DNA of 64,000 bases. Source: Pelomicrobium methylotrophicum (GTDB lineage: Bacteria > Pseudomonadota > Gammaproteobacteria > Burkholderiales > UBA6910). Shown in pieces: positions 9,289 to 23,754 of this stretch. The notes under the pieces are model-generated. The model saw only the letters and a program-made list of their open reading frames with translations. It was not told the DNA's origin and did no database searches. The stretch covers positions 1 to 64,000 of the forward strand of contig NZ_VPFL01000019.1 in NCBI RefSeq assembly GCF_008014345.1. Direction: 5' to 3'. Made by a program: the position numbers and the translations under genes. Each line of letters starts with the position of its first letter. Position 1 is the stretch's first letter.

Positions 9289-10701
9289 ATGTCTTTGATT
9301 CCTGTCATCCTTTGTGGAGGAGCCGGTTCCCGCTTGTGGCCTGTATCGCGCGAGGCACACCCCAAGCCGTTCATCAGACTGGGTGACGGGCAAAGCCTGT
9401 TGCAAAAAGCTTTTTTGCGTGGGGCGAACTTGCCAGATGTTACACAAGTGCTTACCGTGACTAACCGGGAATTCTTCTTCAAGACCGAAGATGAACTCCG
9501 CGAGGTGAATCGCAACCAACTGCCCATCTCTTTCCTGCTCGAACCGTTTGGGCGTAATACTGCCGCGGCTGTTGCGGCAGCCGCAGTTCATATCGCCGAG
9601 AAGCAGCCAGGCACCATCCTGCTCATTCTTCCTTCCGATCATTTGATCCACGACCAACAAGCCTTTTCCGAGGCCGTAAGCCGTGCCATCCAGCTCGCCC
9701 GGCAGGACTATCTCGTAACCTTTGGTGTCCGGCCCAACGCCCCCGAGACCAGGTATGGATATATAGAAGCCGAAGCCCATCGCGTTATACGGTTTGTCGA
9801 AAAACCAGACGCTGCAACTGCTGCGGCTTATTTCGAATCCGGACGATTTTTCTGGAATTCTGGCATGTTCTGCTTCAAATCTTCCACTGTCATGGAAGAG
9901 ATGCGGATCTACTGCCCGGACATTATCGAAGCCGTATGTACTTGCCTAGCTCGATCCAGAATTTCAGAGGGTAAGGGATTCACGCTATGCGAACTGAACG
10001 CGGAGTGTTTTGCCAGGGTTCCAGAAAACTCCATCGACTATGCTGTCATGGAAAAATCCAGCCGCGTGGCGGTCGTGCCCTGCAATATTGGCTGGAGCGA
10101 CGTCGGCTCATGGGATGCGCTCGGGGAATTGTCCAAGGCTGACGGCAACGGCAACTGCGTCGAAGGTGAAGCCCTTTTGCACGATGTTGAAAATTGCTTC
10201 ATTCGCAGTGATGAGCGGCTCATCGGTGCCGTTGGAGTACGCAATCTCGTCATTGTCGACACGCCAGATGCCTTGCTGGTCGCAGCCAAAAACCGCGTTC
10301 AAGACGTTAAGTACCTTTACAACGAACTTAAGTCCCGTGGCCATGAAGCTCACAAGCTTCATCGTACGGTCCATCGTCCCTGGGGCAACTATACCGTGCT
10401 CGAGGTGGGAAATCGATACAAGATCAAGCGCATTGTCGTCAAACCCGGCGCCAGTCTCAGCTTGCAAATGCATTACCACCGGAGCGAGCACTGGATCGTG
10501 GTAAGCGGCATGGCCAAGGTCGTCAATGGTGAACGCGAGATGCTAGTTGGTGCCAATGAGTCTACCTACATTCCCGCTGGCCATAGGCACAGGCTGAGCA
10601 ATCCCGGTGTACTCGACCTCGTCATGATTGAAGTACAAAGCGGCGAATATCTAGGCGAAGACGACATTGTCCGGTTCGAGGACAACTACGGACGGGTCTG
10701 A
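9289..10701 (+). CDS. manC: Mannose-1-phosphate guanylyltransferase / mannose-6-phosphate isomerase
   Basis: A 470-residue bifunctional protein of the ManC/AlgA/XanB type. The N-terminal nucleotidyltransferase has the GGAGSRLWP signature and FVEKPD. A GWSDVGSW motif follows, and the C-terminal cupin has RPWGNY and HYHRSEHW, the type II phosphomannose isomerase part. It makes GDP-mannose, the precursor for gmd and the reductase downstream in the same operon. A GGGAGA ribosome site sits 8-9 bases before the ATG. Overall GC drops visibly from here through kpsT compared with the polyketide synthase genes. Confidence 0.95.
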   Translation: MSLIPVILCGGAGSRLWPVSREAHPKPFIRLGDGQSLLQKAFLRGANLPDVTQVLTVTNREFFFKTEDELREVNRNQLPISFLLEPFGRNTAAAVAAAAVHIAEKQPGTILLILPSDHLIHDQQAFSEAVSRAIQLARQDYLVTFGVRPNAPETRYGYIEAEAHRVIRFVEKPDAATAAAYFESGRFFWNSGMFCFKSSTVMEEMRIYCPDIIEAVCTCLARSRISEGKGFTLCELNAECFARVPENSIDYAVMEKSSRVAVVPCNIGWSDVGSWDALGELSKADGNGNCVEGEALLHDVENCFIRSDERLIGAVGVRNLVIVDTPDALLVAAKNRVQDVKYLYNELKSRGHEAHKLHRTVHRPWGNYTVLEVGNRYKIKRIVVKPGASLSLQMHYHRSEHWIVVSGMAKVVNGEREMLVGANESTYIPAGHRHRLSNPGVLDLVMIEVQSGEYLGEDDIVRFEDNYGRV

Positions 10702-10703
10702 GC

Positions 10704-10920
10704 CATGAACCTGAAATTCTTCGAAGTCTCCCATGATATCCGTAACTATCATAGTGACAGGCCGAACGAAAACACATATCACATTGGTCGTTCCTACGGG
10801 TAGTGGTTTCAGGCTCTTTGTCTAGCGCTTGGCTTAGACATGTACCTCAGAAGACCTGCGCTCGAGGTTGCGCAGGCATCAGGCCTGCTGTACGCCGAGA
10901 CACACGTAATTGATCAGATA
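10704..10920 (+). pseudogene. manB: Decayed phosphomannomutase (manB) N-terminal remnant
   Basis: An ATG two bases after the manC stop opens a frame reading MNLKFFEVSHDIR and then ENTYHIGRSYG before a TAG at 10800-10802. This aligns with the start of ManB/CpsG (FKAYDIRG, LNEDIAxRIGRAYG). Reading through the stop in the same frame still matches the next block (G-D...L...AL..A...GL..A..V.D). Similarity ends near 10920, just before kpsE. manC-manB pairs are classic, and the position fits. The fragment is about 70 codons of a gene of some 450, so phosphomannomutase activity must come from elsewhere. The alignment is from memory of the family and the match is diverged. Confidence 0.55.
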
Positions 10921-10957
10921 CTGCCCTCGAATTACTGGACAGAGAGGCATAAGGACG

Positions 10958-12061
10958 ATGAGGGAAGTCCTACCGCGAGTCAACAAACTTTTCATATTTA
11001 CCGTCATCCTCCCGACTCTGATCGCTACGATTTATTACGGGCTCATTGCTTCGGATATTTACATTTCAGAAAGCCGCTTTGTCATACGTAGCCAAGAACG
11101 GCAAACAACCTCACCATTGGACATGATCCTAAAAGGAGTCGGCTTTACACGCGCTGAAGACGATGCCCATGCAGTGCAAAACTTTATCCTTTCTCGTGAT
11201 GCACTGAAGGCGCTGGATGTGTCTTTGCAGATCAAAAAGGCGTACTCGGATCCTTCAATAGACTTGCTCAGTCGCTTTTCTGGATTGGACTGGGACGACA
11301 GCTTTGAAAACTTCCATCGCTATTATCAAAAGATGATTGTCAGTGTTCAGCTCGACTCCACCTCATCCATCGCTACGCTGACAGTTCGTGCTTTCGATAA
11401 CTATCACGCCCAGGCGATCAACCAAAAGCTGTTAGAGCTGGCAGAAGATCTCGTCAACAAGCTCAACGAACGCGGCCGTCAAGACATGATCCGCTACGCC
11501 GCTATGGAAGTAGCCGAACTGGAGGCGAAAGCGAAAGCCGCCGCGCTTGCTCTCGCCCGTTATCGCAATGAGAAGGGTGTCATTGACCCAGAAAGACAGT
11601 CCACCATTCCCCTTCAGCAAATTGCCAGGCTGCAGGAGGAGCTTATCGCCACTAAGGCCCAACTCGTGCAACTTGAACGCATCGCCAAAGATAACCCGCA
11701 GATTCCCGTTTTACGCCAACGGGCCGCGCTGCTAGAAAAGGAAATAAATGCGGAGTCCATGCGCGTTGCGGGAGGTGGGAACCGTTCCCTGGCCGGCAAG
11801 GCGGCCGAATACCAGCGACTGGTATTGGAAAAGGAATTTGCCGACAAGATGCTGGCGAGCGCTATGGCCACTCTCGAGCAAGCTCGAAACGAAGCGCAGC
11901 GACAGCAGCTTTATCTGGAGCGCATCGTTCAGCCAGGTCTTCCGGATGAGGCGATGGAGCCCAGACGAGTGCGCAATGTGCTGGCGGTGTTCGTGCTCGG
12001 TCTTGTTGCCTGGGGTATTTTAAGCATGCTCATTGCGGGGATTAGGGAACACGTAGAATGA
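10958..12061 (+). CDS. kpsE: Capsule polysaccharide export inner-membrane protein, KpsE/BexC/CtrB family
   Basis: A 367-residue protein with an N-terminal membrane segment (LFIFTVILPTLIATIYY), a long periplasmic domain rich in Gln/Glu/Ala coiled coil, and a second membrane segment close to the C-terminus (VLAVFVLGLVAWGI). This is the polysaccharide co-polymerase (PCP-3) topology of KpsE, which links the ABC exporter to the outer-membrane channel. I chose ATG 10958 because AAGGA precedes it and the sequence before it belongs to the manB remnant. The stop overlaps kpsM (ATGA). Confidence 0.9.
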   Translation: MREVLPRVNKLFIFTVILPTLIATIYYGLIASDIYISESRFVIRSQERQTTSPLDMILKGVGFTRAEDDAHAVQNFILSRDALKALDVSLQIKKAYSDPSIDLLSRFSGLDWDDSFENFHRYYQKMIVSVQLDSTSSIATLTVRAFDNYHAQAINQKLLELAEDLVNKLNERGRQDMIRYAAMEVAELEAKAKAAALALARYRNEKGVIDPERQSTIPLQQIARLQEELIATKAQLVQLERIAKDNPQIPVLRQRAALLEKEINAESMRVAGGGNRSLAGKAAEYQRLVLEKEFADKMLASAMATLEQARNEAQRQQLYLERIVQPGLPDEAMEPRRVRNVLAVFVLGLVAWGILSMLIAGIREHVE

Positions 12062-12858
12062 GCGATTTCGTAATGGAGCATTCGTTACGCAAATCCTTTT
12101 CAATCCAGTGTCGCGTGATTGGCGCATTGCTGATGCGCGAAATTATCACCCGCTACGGTCGGCATAACATCGGTGTACTGTGGCTTATCGTTGAGCCCAT
12201 GCTTTTCACCCTCGGCGTGGCGACACTGTGGCATCTTGCGAAACTCCATGTGCTTTCGAATATCCCGATCATCGCGTTTGCGATCACGGGTTACTCTTCA
12301 GTGCTCATTTGGCGCAACGCGACCAGCCACTGCTCCAAGGCGATTGAGCCCAATCTCGCGCTGATGTACCACAGGAACGTTAAGGTCATAGATATTTTCG
12401 CTTCGCGTGTCATTCTCGAAATCATTGGCGCAACGGCTTCATTTACCATTCTGACGGTGTTCTTCGCTTCGGTTGGTGCCATGCAGTGGCCGCAAGATCT
12501 CATTCCTGTTTTTGGCGGTTGGTTTTTGCTCTGTTGGTTCGCGTTTGCCTTTGGATTCATTGTCGGAGCCCTGTCCGAGCGCACTGAAGCGATCGAGCGC
12601 ACCTGGCACATCGTGACTTACTTGTTGTTTCCTCTGTCTGGTGCGGTGTTCATGGTGCATTGGCTGCCGGAGGGAGCCAGGGATGCGTTGTTGTGGCTGC
12701 CGATGGTGCATGGCGTAGAGATGATTCGGCACGGTTTTTTCGGGAATATCGTGCCTACCTACGAAGATCCAGGATATTTTGCAACGGTCAACGCTCTGAC
12801 GACGCTGATTGGCCTTATATTGGTGCGTGAATGTGGTCGTCGCGTGCAACCGGAATGA
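12058..12858 (+). CDS. kpsM: ABC capsule exporter permease, KpsM/BexB/CtrC family
   Basis: A 266-residue integral membrane protein with about six hydrophobic segments. The N-terminal [16 protein letters not shown] is characteristic of ABC-2 polysaccharide exporters, and [19 protein letters not shown] near the C-terminus is typical of KpsM. With KpsT it moves the finished, lipid-linked capsule chain across the inner membrane. It overlaps kpsE and kpsT by ATGA at both ends, so the three are made in step. Confidence 0.93.
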   Translation: MSDFVMEHSLRKSFSIQCRVIGALLMREIITRYGRHNIGVLWLIVEPMLFTLGVATLWHLAKLHVLSNIPIIAFAITGYSSVLIWRNATSHCSKAIEPNLALMYHRNVKVIDIFASRVILEIIGATASFTILTVFFASVGAMQWPQDLIPVFGGWFLLCWFAFAFGFIVGALSERTEAIERTWHIVTYLLFPLSGAVFMVHWLPEGARDALLWLPMVHGVEMIRHGFFGNIVPTYEDPGYFATVNALTTLIGLILVRECGRRVQPE

Positions 12859-13508
12859 TTGCGCTCCAGGGCATTACTAAGGTTTATCCTACGCGCAGTG
12901 GATACCATACGGTACTGAATGGCATTGACATGCTCATTCGTCCAGGGGAAAAGGTTGGCATCCTCGGACGAAACGGCGCCGGAAAATCCACGCTGATCCG
13001 CATTCTGAGTGGTGCCGAGCGTCCTACGAGCGGGCGGCTCCGTCGTGAAATGAGCGTATCCTGGCCGCTTGCTTTTGGTGGTGCATTCCAGGGCAGTCTT
13101 ACAGGTCTCGACAACCTCAAATTTATTTGCCGCGTGTACGGCGTGGATTATCGCGACAAGATCGACTATGTGGAAGAGTTCGCCGAACTCGGTAAATTTT
13201 TCCGTGAGCCGGTCAAGACCTATTCGTCGGGGATGCGTTCGAGGCTGGCGTTCGCGATATCTATGGCGGTAGAGTTTGACTGCTTTTTGATAGATGAAAT
13301 TATCGTGGTGGGCGATGCACGTTTCCACGATAAATGTAAGAGAGAACTCTTTGAAAAGCGCAAGGATCGGGCATTTGTAATAGTGTCGCACGAAGCGCAC
13401 AACATTCGCGAACACTGCGATCGCGCCGGTGTGCTGCATGCAGGCAAGATGCACATGTTCGACGACATCGATATGGCCTACGCCTTCTATCAGGAGGCGA
13501 CGACATGA
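12855..13508 (+). CDS. kpsT: ABC capsule exporter ATPase, KpsT/BexA/CtrD family
   Basis: A 217-residue ATPase with Walker [10 protein letters not shown] (38-46), signature SSGM (124-127), Walker B FLIDE (144-148) and the switch histidine in VSHE. Its short length matches KpsT. It lacks the C-terminal carbohydrate-binding domain of Wzt proteins, so export should not depend on a Wzt-type cap-recognition domain. The start at ATG 12855 overlaps the kpsM stop (ATGA). An in-frame upstream ATG inside kpsM was rejected. Confidence 0.94.
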   Translation: MIALQGITKVYPTRSGYHTVLNGIDMLIRPGEKVGILGRNGAGKSTLIRILSGAERPTSGRLRREMSVSWPLAFGGAFQGSLTGLDNLKFICRVYGVDYRDKIDYVEEFAELGKFFREPVKTYSSGMRSRLAFAISMAVEFDCFLIDEIIVVGDARFHDKCKRELFEKRKDRAFVIVSHEAHNIREHCDRAGVLHAGKMHMFDDIDMAYAFYQEATT

Positions 13509-14755
13509 TCTGGTCGGTGATCGAGCGGCATGCGTATGCTTATACATCCCCGCGTTGGCTCGAAGCCTGGCGGGTACAACGTTTGAGGCGCGAGCTCGCG
13601 AGGTGCTCGGTCAGCGCTGCAACCTCCTCGCGGCGCCTGTATGTTGACGTTTCTGTCATCAGTAGACACGATGCCGGAACCGGCATCCAGCGCATCGTTC
13701 GTGCAGTCGCCTCGCACTTGTTGACTGATCCGCAGCCCGGCTGGGTCATTCATGCCGTTGGCGCTAGTCGCAGGCATCCTTATCACCTCATCCAGTGGCC
13801 GACCGCCGAGGTTCCCGCCCCTCATGTACCAATCGAGGGCAGGCCCGGAGACGTGTTCATCGGGCTGGATTTTGCTCTCGACACCATACGCTTTCACCGG
13901 CGGCAGCTCACAGACTTCAAGCGCCGGGGTGGAAAGCTGTGGTTCATGATCTACGACCTTCTGCCTGTTCTACATCCGGCTTGGTTTAGCGACAAAAACG
14001 TTGTCCGCTATCGCAAATGGCTTGGCGTACTGGCCGCGATGGCAGACGGTTTTTATTGCATTTCGCCTTACACGGAAGCAGAGCTGCGCGAGGAGCTGGC
14101 GCAACGCTACGGCCTGGAAAGTGGATTTCGTACTTGCGTCTTGCCTATAGGCTGGGACCTGGCGAGCAGCCGACCAAGTACCGGACTTCCGGCTGAATTC
14201 GACTCGCTTTTGCAACGCCTCGCCCGGCGCCCCACCGCTCTCATGGTCGGTACCATCGAACCCCGCAAGGGCCATGCCGACGTATTGGCGGCATTCGACA
14301 TCCTGTGGCGGCAGGGACGCGGCTACAACCTCGTCATCGTAGGACGGGCGGGGTGGAAAACTGAAACTCTTCAGTTGGCCTTACGCAGCCACCCGCGGCA
14401 TGGCAAGCACCTCTTCTGGCTGGACGACGCGAGCGATGAGGCGTTGGCGATGCTCTATGCTGCGTGCAATGGCGTGATCGTAGCCTCCCTCGCCGAAGGC
14501 TTCGGGCTCCCGCTCATTGAAGCCTTAGGCTATGGCAAGCCCGTGCTGGCCCGGGACATTCCCGTGTTCCGTCTTCATGAGGATAAAGGTGTGCGCTACT
14601 TCGACGCCGGGTGCGAACCGTCGACCCTAGCGCATACCATCGATGACTGGCTCGGAACGGCCCAGGGAACGATGCCAATATCGCCTCTAGACATTCCTAC
14701 CTGGGCGGATACAACCCGATCCATTCTTTCCTCCCTGGCCGCGGAGAACGCTTGA
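13505..14755 (+). CDS. GT4-type glycosyltransferase
   Basis: A 416-residue GT-B glycosyltransferase. The C-terminal half has TIEPRKGH and the [10 protein letters not shown] (EX7E) nucleotide-sugar motif, as in group 1 (GT4) retaining enzymes. The N-terminal half ([33 protein letters not shown]) is strikingly like the third module of the 1455-residue protein at 17421-21788, so the two are paralogues. The donor is probably GDP-mannose or GDP-rhamnose given the operon content, but the sequence does not prove this. It overlaps kpsT by ATGA. Confidence 0.88.
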   Translation: MIWSVIERHAYAYTSPRWLEAWRVQRLRRELARCSVSAATSSRRLYVDVSVISRHDAGTGIQRIVRAVASHLLTDPQPGWVIHAVGASRRHPYHLIQWPTAEVPAPHVPIEGRPGDVFIGLDFALDTIRFHRRQLTDFKRRGGKLWFMIYDLLPVLHPAWFSDKNVVRYRKWLGVLAAMADGFYCISPYTEAELREELAQRYGLESGFRTCVLPIGWDLASSRPSTGLPAEFDSLLQRLARRPTALMVGTIEPRKGHADVLAAFDILWRQGRGYNLVIVGRAGWKTETLQLALRSHPRHGKHLFWLDDASDEALAMLYAACNGVIVASLAEGFGLPLIEALGYGKPVLARDIPVFRLHEDKGVRYFDAGCEPSTLAHTIDDWLGTAQGTMPISPLDIPTWADTTRSILSSLAAENA

Positions 14756-16675
14756 ATGGGCATCGTCTCCTACGCGCAGAATTTCGAAGACGTCATCCTC
14801 TGGCGCGCCCTCGGTGACATCCCAGATGGCTGTTACATCGACATCGGTGCCTGGCACCCCGTCGTCGACTCGGTCAGCAAGGCGTTCTACGAGCACGGGT
14901 GGCGGGGCATTCATGTCGAACCAACGACCGAGCACGTTAATCTCCTGCGCGCCGATCGCCCGGACGAAACGGTGGTTCAGGCGGTGGTTTCCGATCGTCC
15001 GGGCGTCATTCCGTTTTACGAGATTCCGGGCAGTGGCCTGTCCACGGCACGCAAGGACATCGCGCTGGAACATCAGGCAAAGCTGGGCTGCGAAATGGTG
15101 GAAACCCTGGTCACCGCCGTCACCCTCGATTCGCTGCTTGCGCTTGCGCCTTCCGACGATATCCATTGGCTCAAGATCGACGTCGAAGGTTTCGAACGCG
15201 AAGTGCTCTCCGGGTGGAACGAATCGCCGCGCCGTCCATGGATCATCGTTGTCGAGGCGACCTATCCCAACACTCAGAGCGATACCTATGCCGACTGGGA
15301 ACCCTTGATTCTCGACAAGGGCTACCGTCTGGTATATCGCGACGGTCTCAATCGTTTTTATTTGCATGAACAACACCCCGAGCTTGGAGAGCGGTTCATC
15401 TATCCGCCAAATGTTTTCGATGGATTCCAATTGAGCGGCACCGGAACCTCCATGACGAGTTGGTTGGTGCACAACCATCAGAAGGTTGTGGCTCAACTGG
15501 AAACAAAACTGGCCGCTGCAGAAAGTAAACTCCGCGATGCCGAGAAAACAGCCAATGAAATGCAGTTACAGGCCGCTAGGCAGGAAGCTGCGCTGAGGGA
15601 AGAGTTGAACGCCCTTCGTGAGGCACTGGAGCGCGCAAGAGAAGAAGCTGCCGAGTGCGAACGGTCGCTGCGCGCTAAGTATGAGCAGGTGCTGGCCGAA
15701 GCCCAGCGGGAAGCCCAGGCGCAACTACGTGGCCTGCTGGAGCGTGAGCAGGAGCTGGCCGAACACCTGCTTCAGCAGCAGAGGAAATCCCACCAGGCGG
15801 CGCTCGAGCAGGCGCGAGCCCATGCTGAGCGGGAGGCAGCGCTGGAGGAAGAGTTGAAGGCGCTGCGTGCGGCGCTGGAACGTACGCGCGATGAGACGGT
15901 TGAACGCGAACGCAAGCTTCAAATGCAAGCGCAACAGGCGGTTGACCGAGCCCGCCGGGAAGTCGAGTCGCATCTCAAGCAGTGGGCCGCACGGGAGAGG
16001 AAATTTGCCGAGGAATTGGAGCGATTGCACGTGCAGGCAAGCCAGGCGCGCGAAGCGGCTGAAAGAGCCTATGCCGAGCGCGAAGCCGCGCTCGAGGAGG
16101 AGTTGAAGACGTTGCGCCAGGCACTAGAGCGCGCAAGAGAAGAAGCGGCTGAGCGCGAACGGTCGCTGCGCGAGGCTTCGGAGCAGACACTGGCCGAAGC
16201 CCGACGCGAAGCCCAGGCACAGATACAGGCCCTGCTCGAACGAGAACACGAACTGCATGCCCGCTTGCTCGCCGAGCAACAAACACGCCACGGCATCGAA
16301 CTGCAATTGGCGGAAAAAACGCATTTGCTCAACATTGCCATCGAGCAGAAAAACCGCCTTGATGCGGAGCTGGCACACTATACCGAGCAGTCCCGGAAAC
16401 TGGCGGATGAACTCGCGCGGATACACCGAAGCTACACATGGCGGCTCACCTTGCCCTTGCGGCGCCTGGGCGCATGGCTGGCCCCGCGGCGTCGGCGCGA
16501 TGCCTCAACACCAGACAGCGCGTTGCTGGTTGGTGATATTTTTCCTGCACCCCGAACGAAGGCGTGGCCCGGTGACGACGGGACACCGAAAACGGATCCT
16601 TCATTCGTACCTGCTGAACCTGCAAAGGAACAGCAGCAAATTGACGCACCTGCAAAGAACGACGAACGGCAGTAA
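14756..16675 (+). CDS. FkbM-type methyltransferase fused to a long repetitive coiled coil
   Basis: A 639-residue protein with two parts. Residues 1-235 are an FkbM-family SAM methyltransferase (SYAQNFEDVIL, YIDIGAWHP, WLKIDVEGFEREVL). Residues about 240-570 are almost pure Glu/Ala/Arg/Leu coiled coil, including three 83-residue repeats (279-361, 362-444, 445-527). A basic segment (TWRLTLPLRRLGAWLAPRRRR) follows and could meet the membrane. FkbM enzymes O-methylate sugars or small molecules. Methyltransferase plus coiled coil recalls WbdD, which caps O-antigen chains and measures their length, so a capping or ruler role is inferred. It starts immediately after the preceding stop. Confidence 0.88.
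   Translation: MGIVSYAQNFEDVILWRALGDIPDGCYIDIGAWHPVVDSVSKAFYEHGWRGIHVEPTTEHVNLLRADRPDETVVQAVVSDRPGVIPFYEIPGSGLSTARKDIALEHQAKLGCEMVETLVTAVTLDSLLALAPSDDIHWLKIDVEGFEREVLSGWNESPRRPWIIVVEATYPNTQSDTYADWEPLILDKGYRLVYRDGLNRFYLHEQHPELGERFIYPPNVFDGFQLSGTGTSMTSWLVHNHQKVVAQLETKLAAAESKLRDAEKTANEMQLQAARQEAALREELNALREALERAREEAAECERSLRAKYEQVLAEAQREAQAQLRGLLEREQELAEHLLQQQRKSHQAALEQARAHAEREAALEEELKALRAALERTRDETVERERKLQMQAQQAVDRARREVESHLKQWAARERKFAEELERLHVQASQAREAAERAYAEREAALEEELKTLRQALERAREEAAERERSLREASEQTLAEARREAQAQIQALLEREHELHARLLAEQQTRHGIELQLAEKTHLLNIAIEQKNRLDAELAHYTEQSRKLADELARIHRSYTWRLTLPLRRLGAWLAPRRRRDASTPDSALLVGDIFPAPRTKAWPGDDGTPKTDPSFVPAEPAKEQQQIDAPAKNDERQ
15590..16336 (+). repeat. Three tandem 249-bp (83-codon) repeats inside the FkbM coiled-coil gene
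   Basis: The units begin at 15590, 15839 and 16088, exactly 249 bases apart, each opening with a GCGCT(G/C)-GAGGA-GAGTTGAA-type block (residues AL-EEL--L). Units 1 and 3 are the most alike (REALERAREEAAE versus RQALERAREEAAE) and unit 2 is more diverged. This points to duplication in whole heptad-compatible blocks rather than random low-complexity drift. Confidence 0.85.
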
Positions 16676-16681
16676 CGCAAC

Positions 16682-17401
16682 ATGAACGATATCCAGACCC
16701 TGGACGACTTGCTGCAACGACATGGCAGCGACTTCATTCATGCCGCCTACTTCGCCATCCTGGGCCGCGCACCGGACCCCGAAGGCCTGCGATATTACCT
16801 GAGCCGTCTCAGCGCCGGCTACGGCAAGCGCAGCATCGTGGCGCAAATCGCCCGCTCGCCCGAGCGCACGCGGCGTAACAGACATCTTTTATCCATCCGT
16901 GACGATGCCGCCTTCGTGACGGCTGCTTACCACGCCCTGCTCGGGCGGGCGCCGGATCCGGACGGTTTTCAGCACTATTTGGACTTTTTACGGCAGGGCG
17001 GCGACCGCCGCAAGATGCTCGAAGACATCGCCGCCTCGCCCGAAGCCCAGGCGCGCGCACCCAAGCAAGCCCGGTTCGAAGCGGAACTTGCCGCGCTGGT
17101 TGAAGAAGAGAAAAAGGCCCGCCACTGGTTCTGGCGCTGGTTCGCGCGGGGCGAGCGGCTAGAGCGCCAACTCTACCGGCTGGAGACAGAACTCGGGCGG
17201 CTGGCGCAAGCCACCGCCGCGACGTGTGCCGATATGCAAGCCCGTTTGCTGCGCCTGGAGTCACGCCCGGAGCGAGGCCTGTCCCCGGGGGCGCAGGTCG
17301 CAGAGGGTTCTGGCCCAAGCGCGCCGCTGCAACACCTGGCCTTGCTTTCCCCCCACGCGCGGCGGATGTATCGATATTTGCTGGCCGCTGCAAACCGATA
17401 A
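16682..17401 (+). CDS. DUF4214-domain protein
   Basis: A 239-residue protein with two copies of the DUF4214 motif: AYFAILGRAPDPEGLRYYL (about 21-39) and AYHALLGRAPDPDGFQHYL (about 81-99). DUF4214 occurs in glycosyltransferase and surface-polysaccharide proteins and is thought to be an interaction or sugar-related module. The rest is charged and Trp/Arg-rich, with a short coiled coil (RLERQLYRLETELGRL). No catalytic motif is visible. It sits six bases after the FkbM gene and just before the three-headed glycosyltransferase. A scaffold in the capsule-assembly complex is an inference only. Confidence 0.75.
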   Translation: MNDIQTLDDLLQRHGSDFIHAAYFAILGRAPDPEGLRYYLSRLSAGYGKRSIVAQIARSPERTRRNRHLLSIRDDAAFVTAAYHALLGRAPDPDGFQHYLDFLRQGGDRRKMLEDIAASPEAQARAPKQARFEAELAALVEEEKKARHWFWRWFARGERLERQLYRLETELGRLAQATAATCADMQARLLRLESRPERGLSPGAQVAEGSGPSAPLQHLALLSPHARRMYRYLLAAANR

Positions 17402-17420
17402 GAACACAAAGAGTGCGGTG

Positions 17421-22857
<5,437 letters not shown>

Positions 22858-22858
<1 letters not shown>

Positions 22859-23754
22859 TGAGAGTTCTTGTCACTGGGATAAGGGGGTTTACCGGTAGCT
22901 ACTTGGCTGAGGAGCTGCTGCGCGCCGGACATGACGTGATAGGCGTAGTGCGGCATGCATCATCAAAAAGTTTGTCAGGCGTTCAGTCGGTCCACGTCTG
23001 CGACTTGACGGATGCGGACAGTTTGAAAGCCGTCGTGGCTAGCGTGCAGCCAGATGCAGTCGCGCATTTGGCGGGTATTTCTTTTGTTTCCCATAGCGAC
23101 GCAGAGGCGATTTATCGAGCTAACCTGATCGGGTCGCGCAATTTGCTGGAAGCCCTGCTGGGCTCCGGCAAGTCATTGCGGGTGGTGTTGCTGGCCAGTA
23201 GCGCCAACGTGTATGGCAATGCCGGCGTGGGTGTGCTTGACGAAACGACGCCACTAGCGCCGGCTAATGATTATGCAGTGAGTAAACTGGCCATGGAGTA
23301 TGTGGCACGGCTGTATCTACCCCGGCTGCCCATTGTGATTGTCCGGCCGTTCAATTACACCGGGGTGGGGCAGGCGCTCAATTTTTTAGTTCCCAAGATT
23401 GTCGATCATTTTCGCCGCCGTGCGCCGGTGATCGAGTTGGGTAACCTAGACGTGGCCCGCGATTTCTCCGATGTGCGGACAATCGTCAGCATCTACCGGC
23501 GCTTGATGGAGTGTGAAAGTGCAGTAGGTCAAACCTTCAACGTTTGTTCTGGTCAGGCATTGAGTTTGCGTGATGTGCTTGAAATGGCCAGGAAGATTTC
23601 CGGGCATCACATAGAAGTGCGCGTGAATCCGGCATTCGTGCGCGAGAACGAGGTAAAAGTGCTCGTGGGTAGCATGAAACGGCTGGAGAGTTATTTGGGA
23701 CCACTACCTAGAATCCCATTCAAAGAAACCTTGTATTGGATGCTGACAGCATGA
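22858..23754 (+). CDS. rmd: GDP-4-keto-6-deoxy-D-mannose reductase-like NAD-dependent epimerase/dehydratase
   Basis: A 298-residue SDR with TGIRGFTGSYLAEELL at the N-terminus, ASSANVYG and YAVSKLAMEY (catalytic Tyr/Lys), typical of Rmd/Tld-type reductases that follow gmd. The probable product is GDP-D-rhamnose, with GDP-6-deoxy-D-talose the alternative. The stereochemistry cannot be read from the sequence. GC content falls from here to about 26100 relative to gmd. It is coupled to gmd by TGATG and to the next gene by ATGA. Confidence 0.82.

Noticed and set aside
15590-16336. Periodic repeats that could suggest a CRISPR or satellite
   Set aside because: They are in-frame coiled-coil repeats of 249 bases with no spacers.
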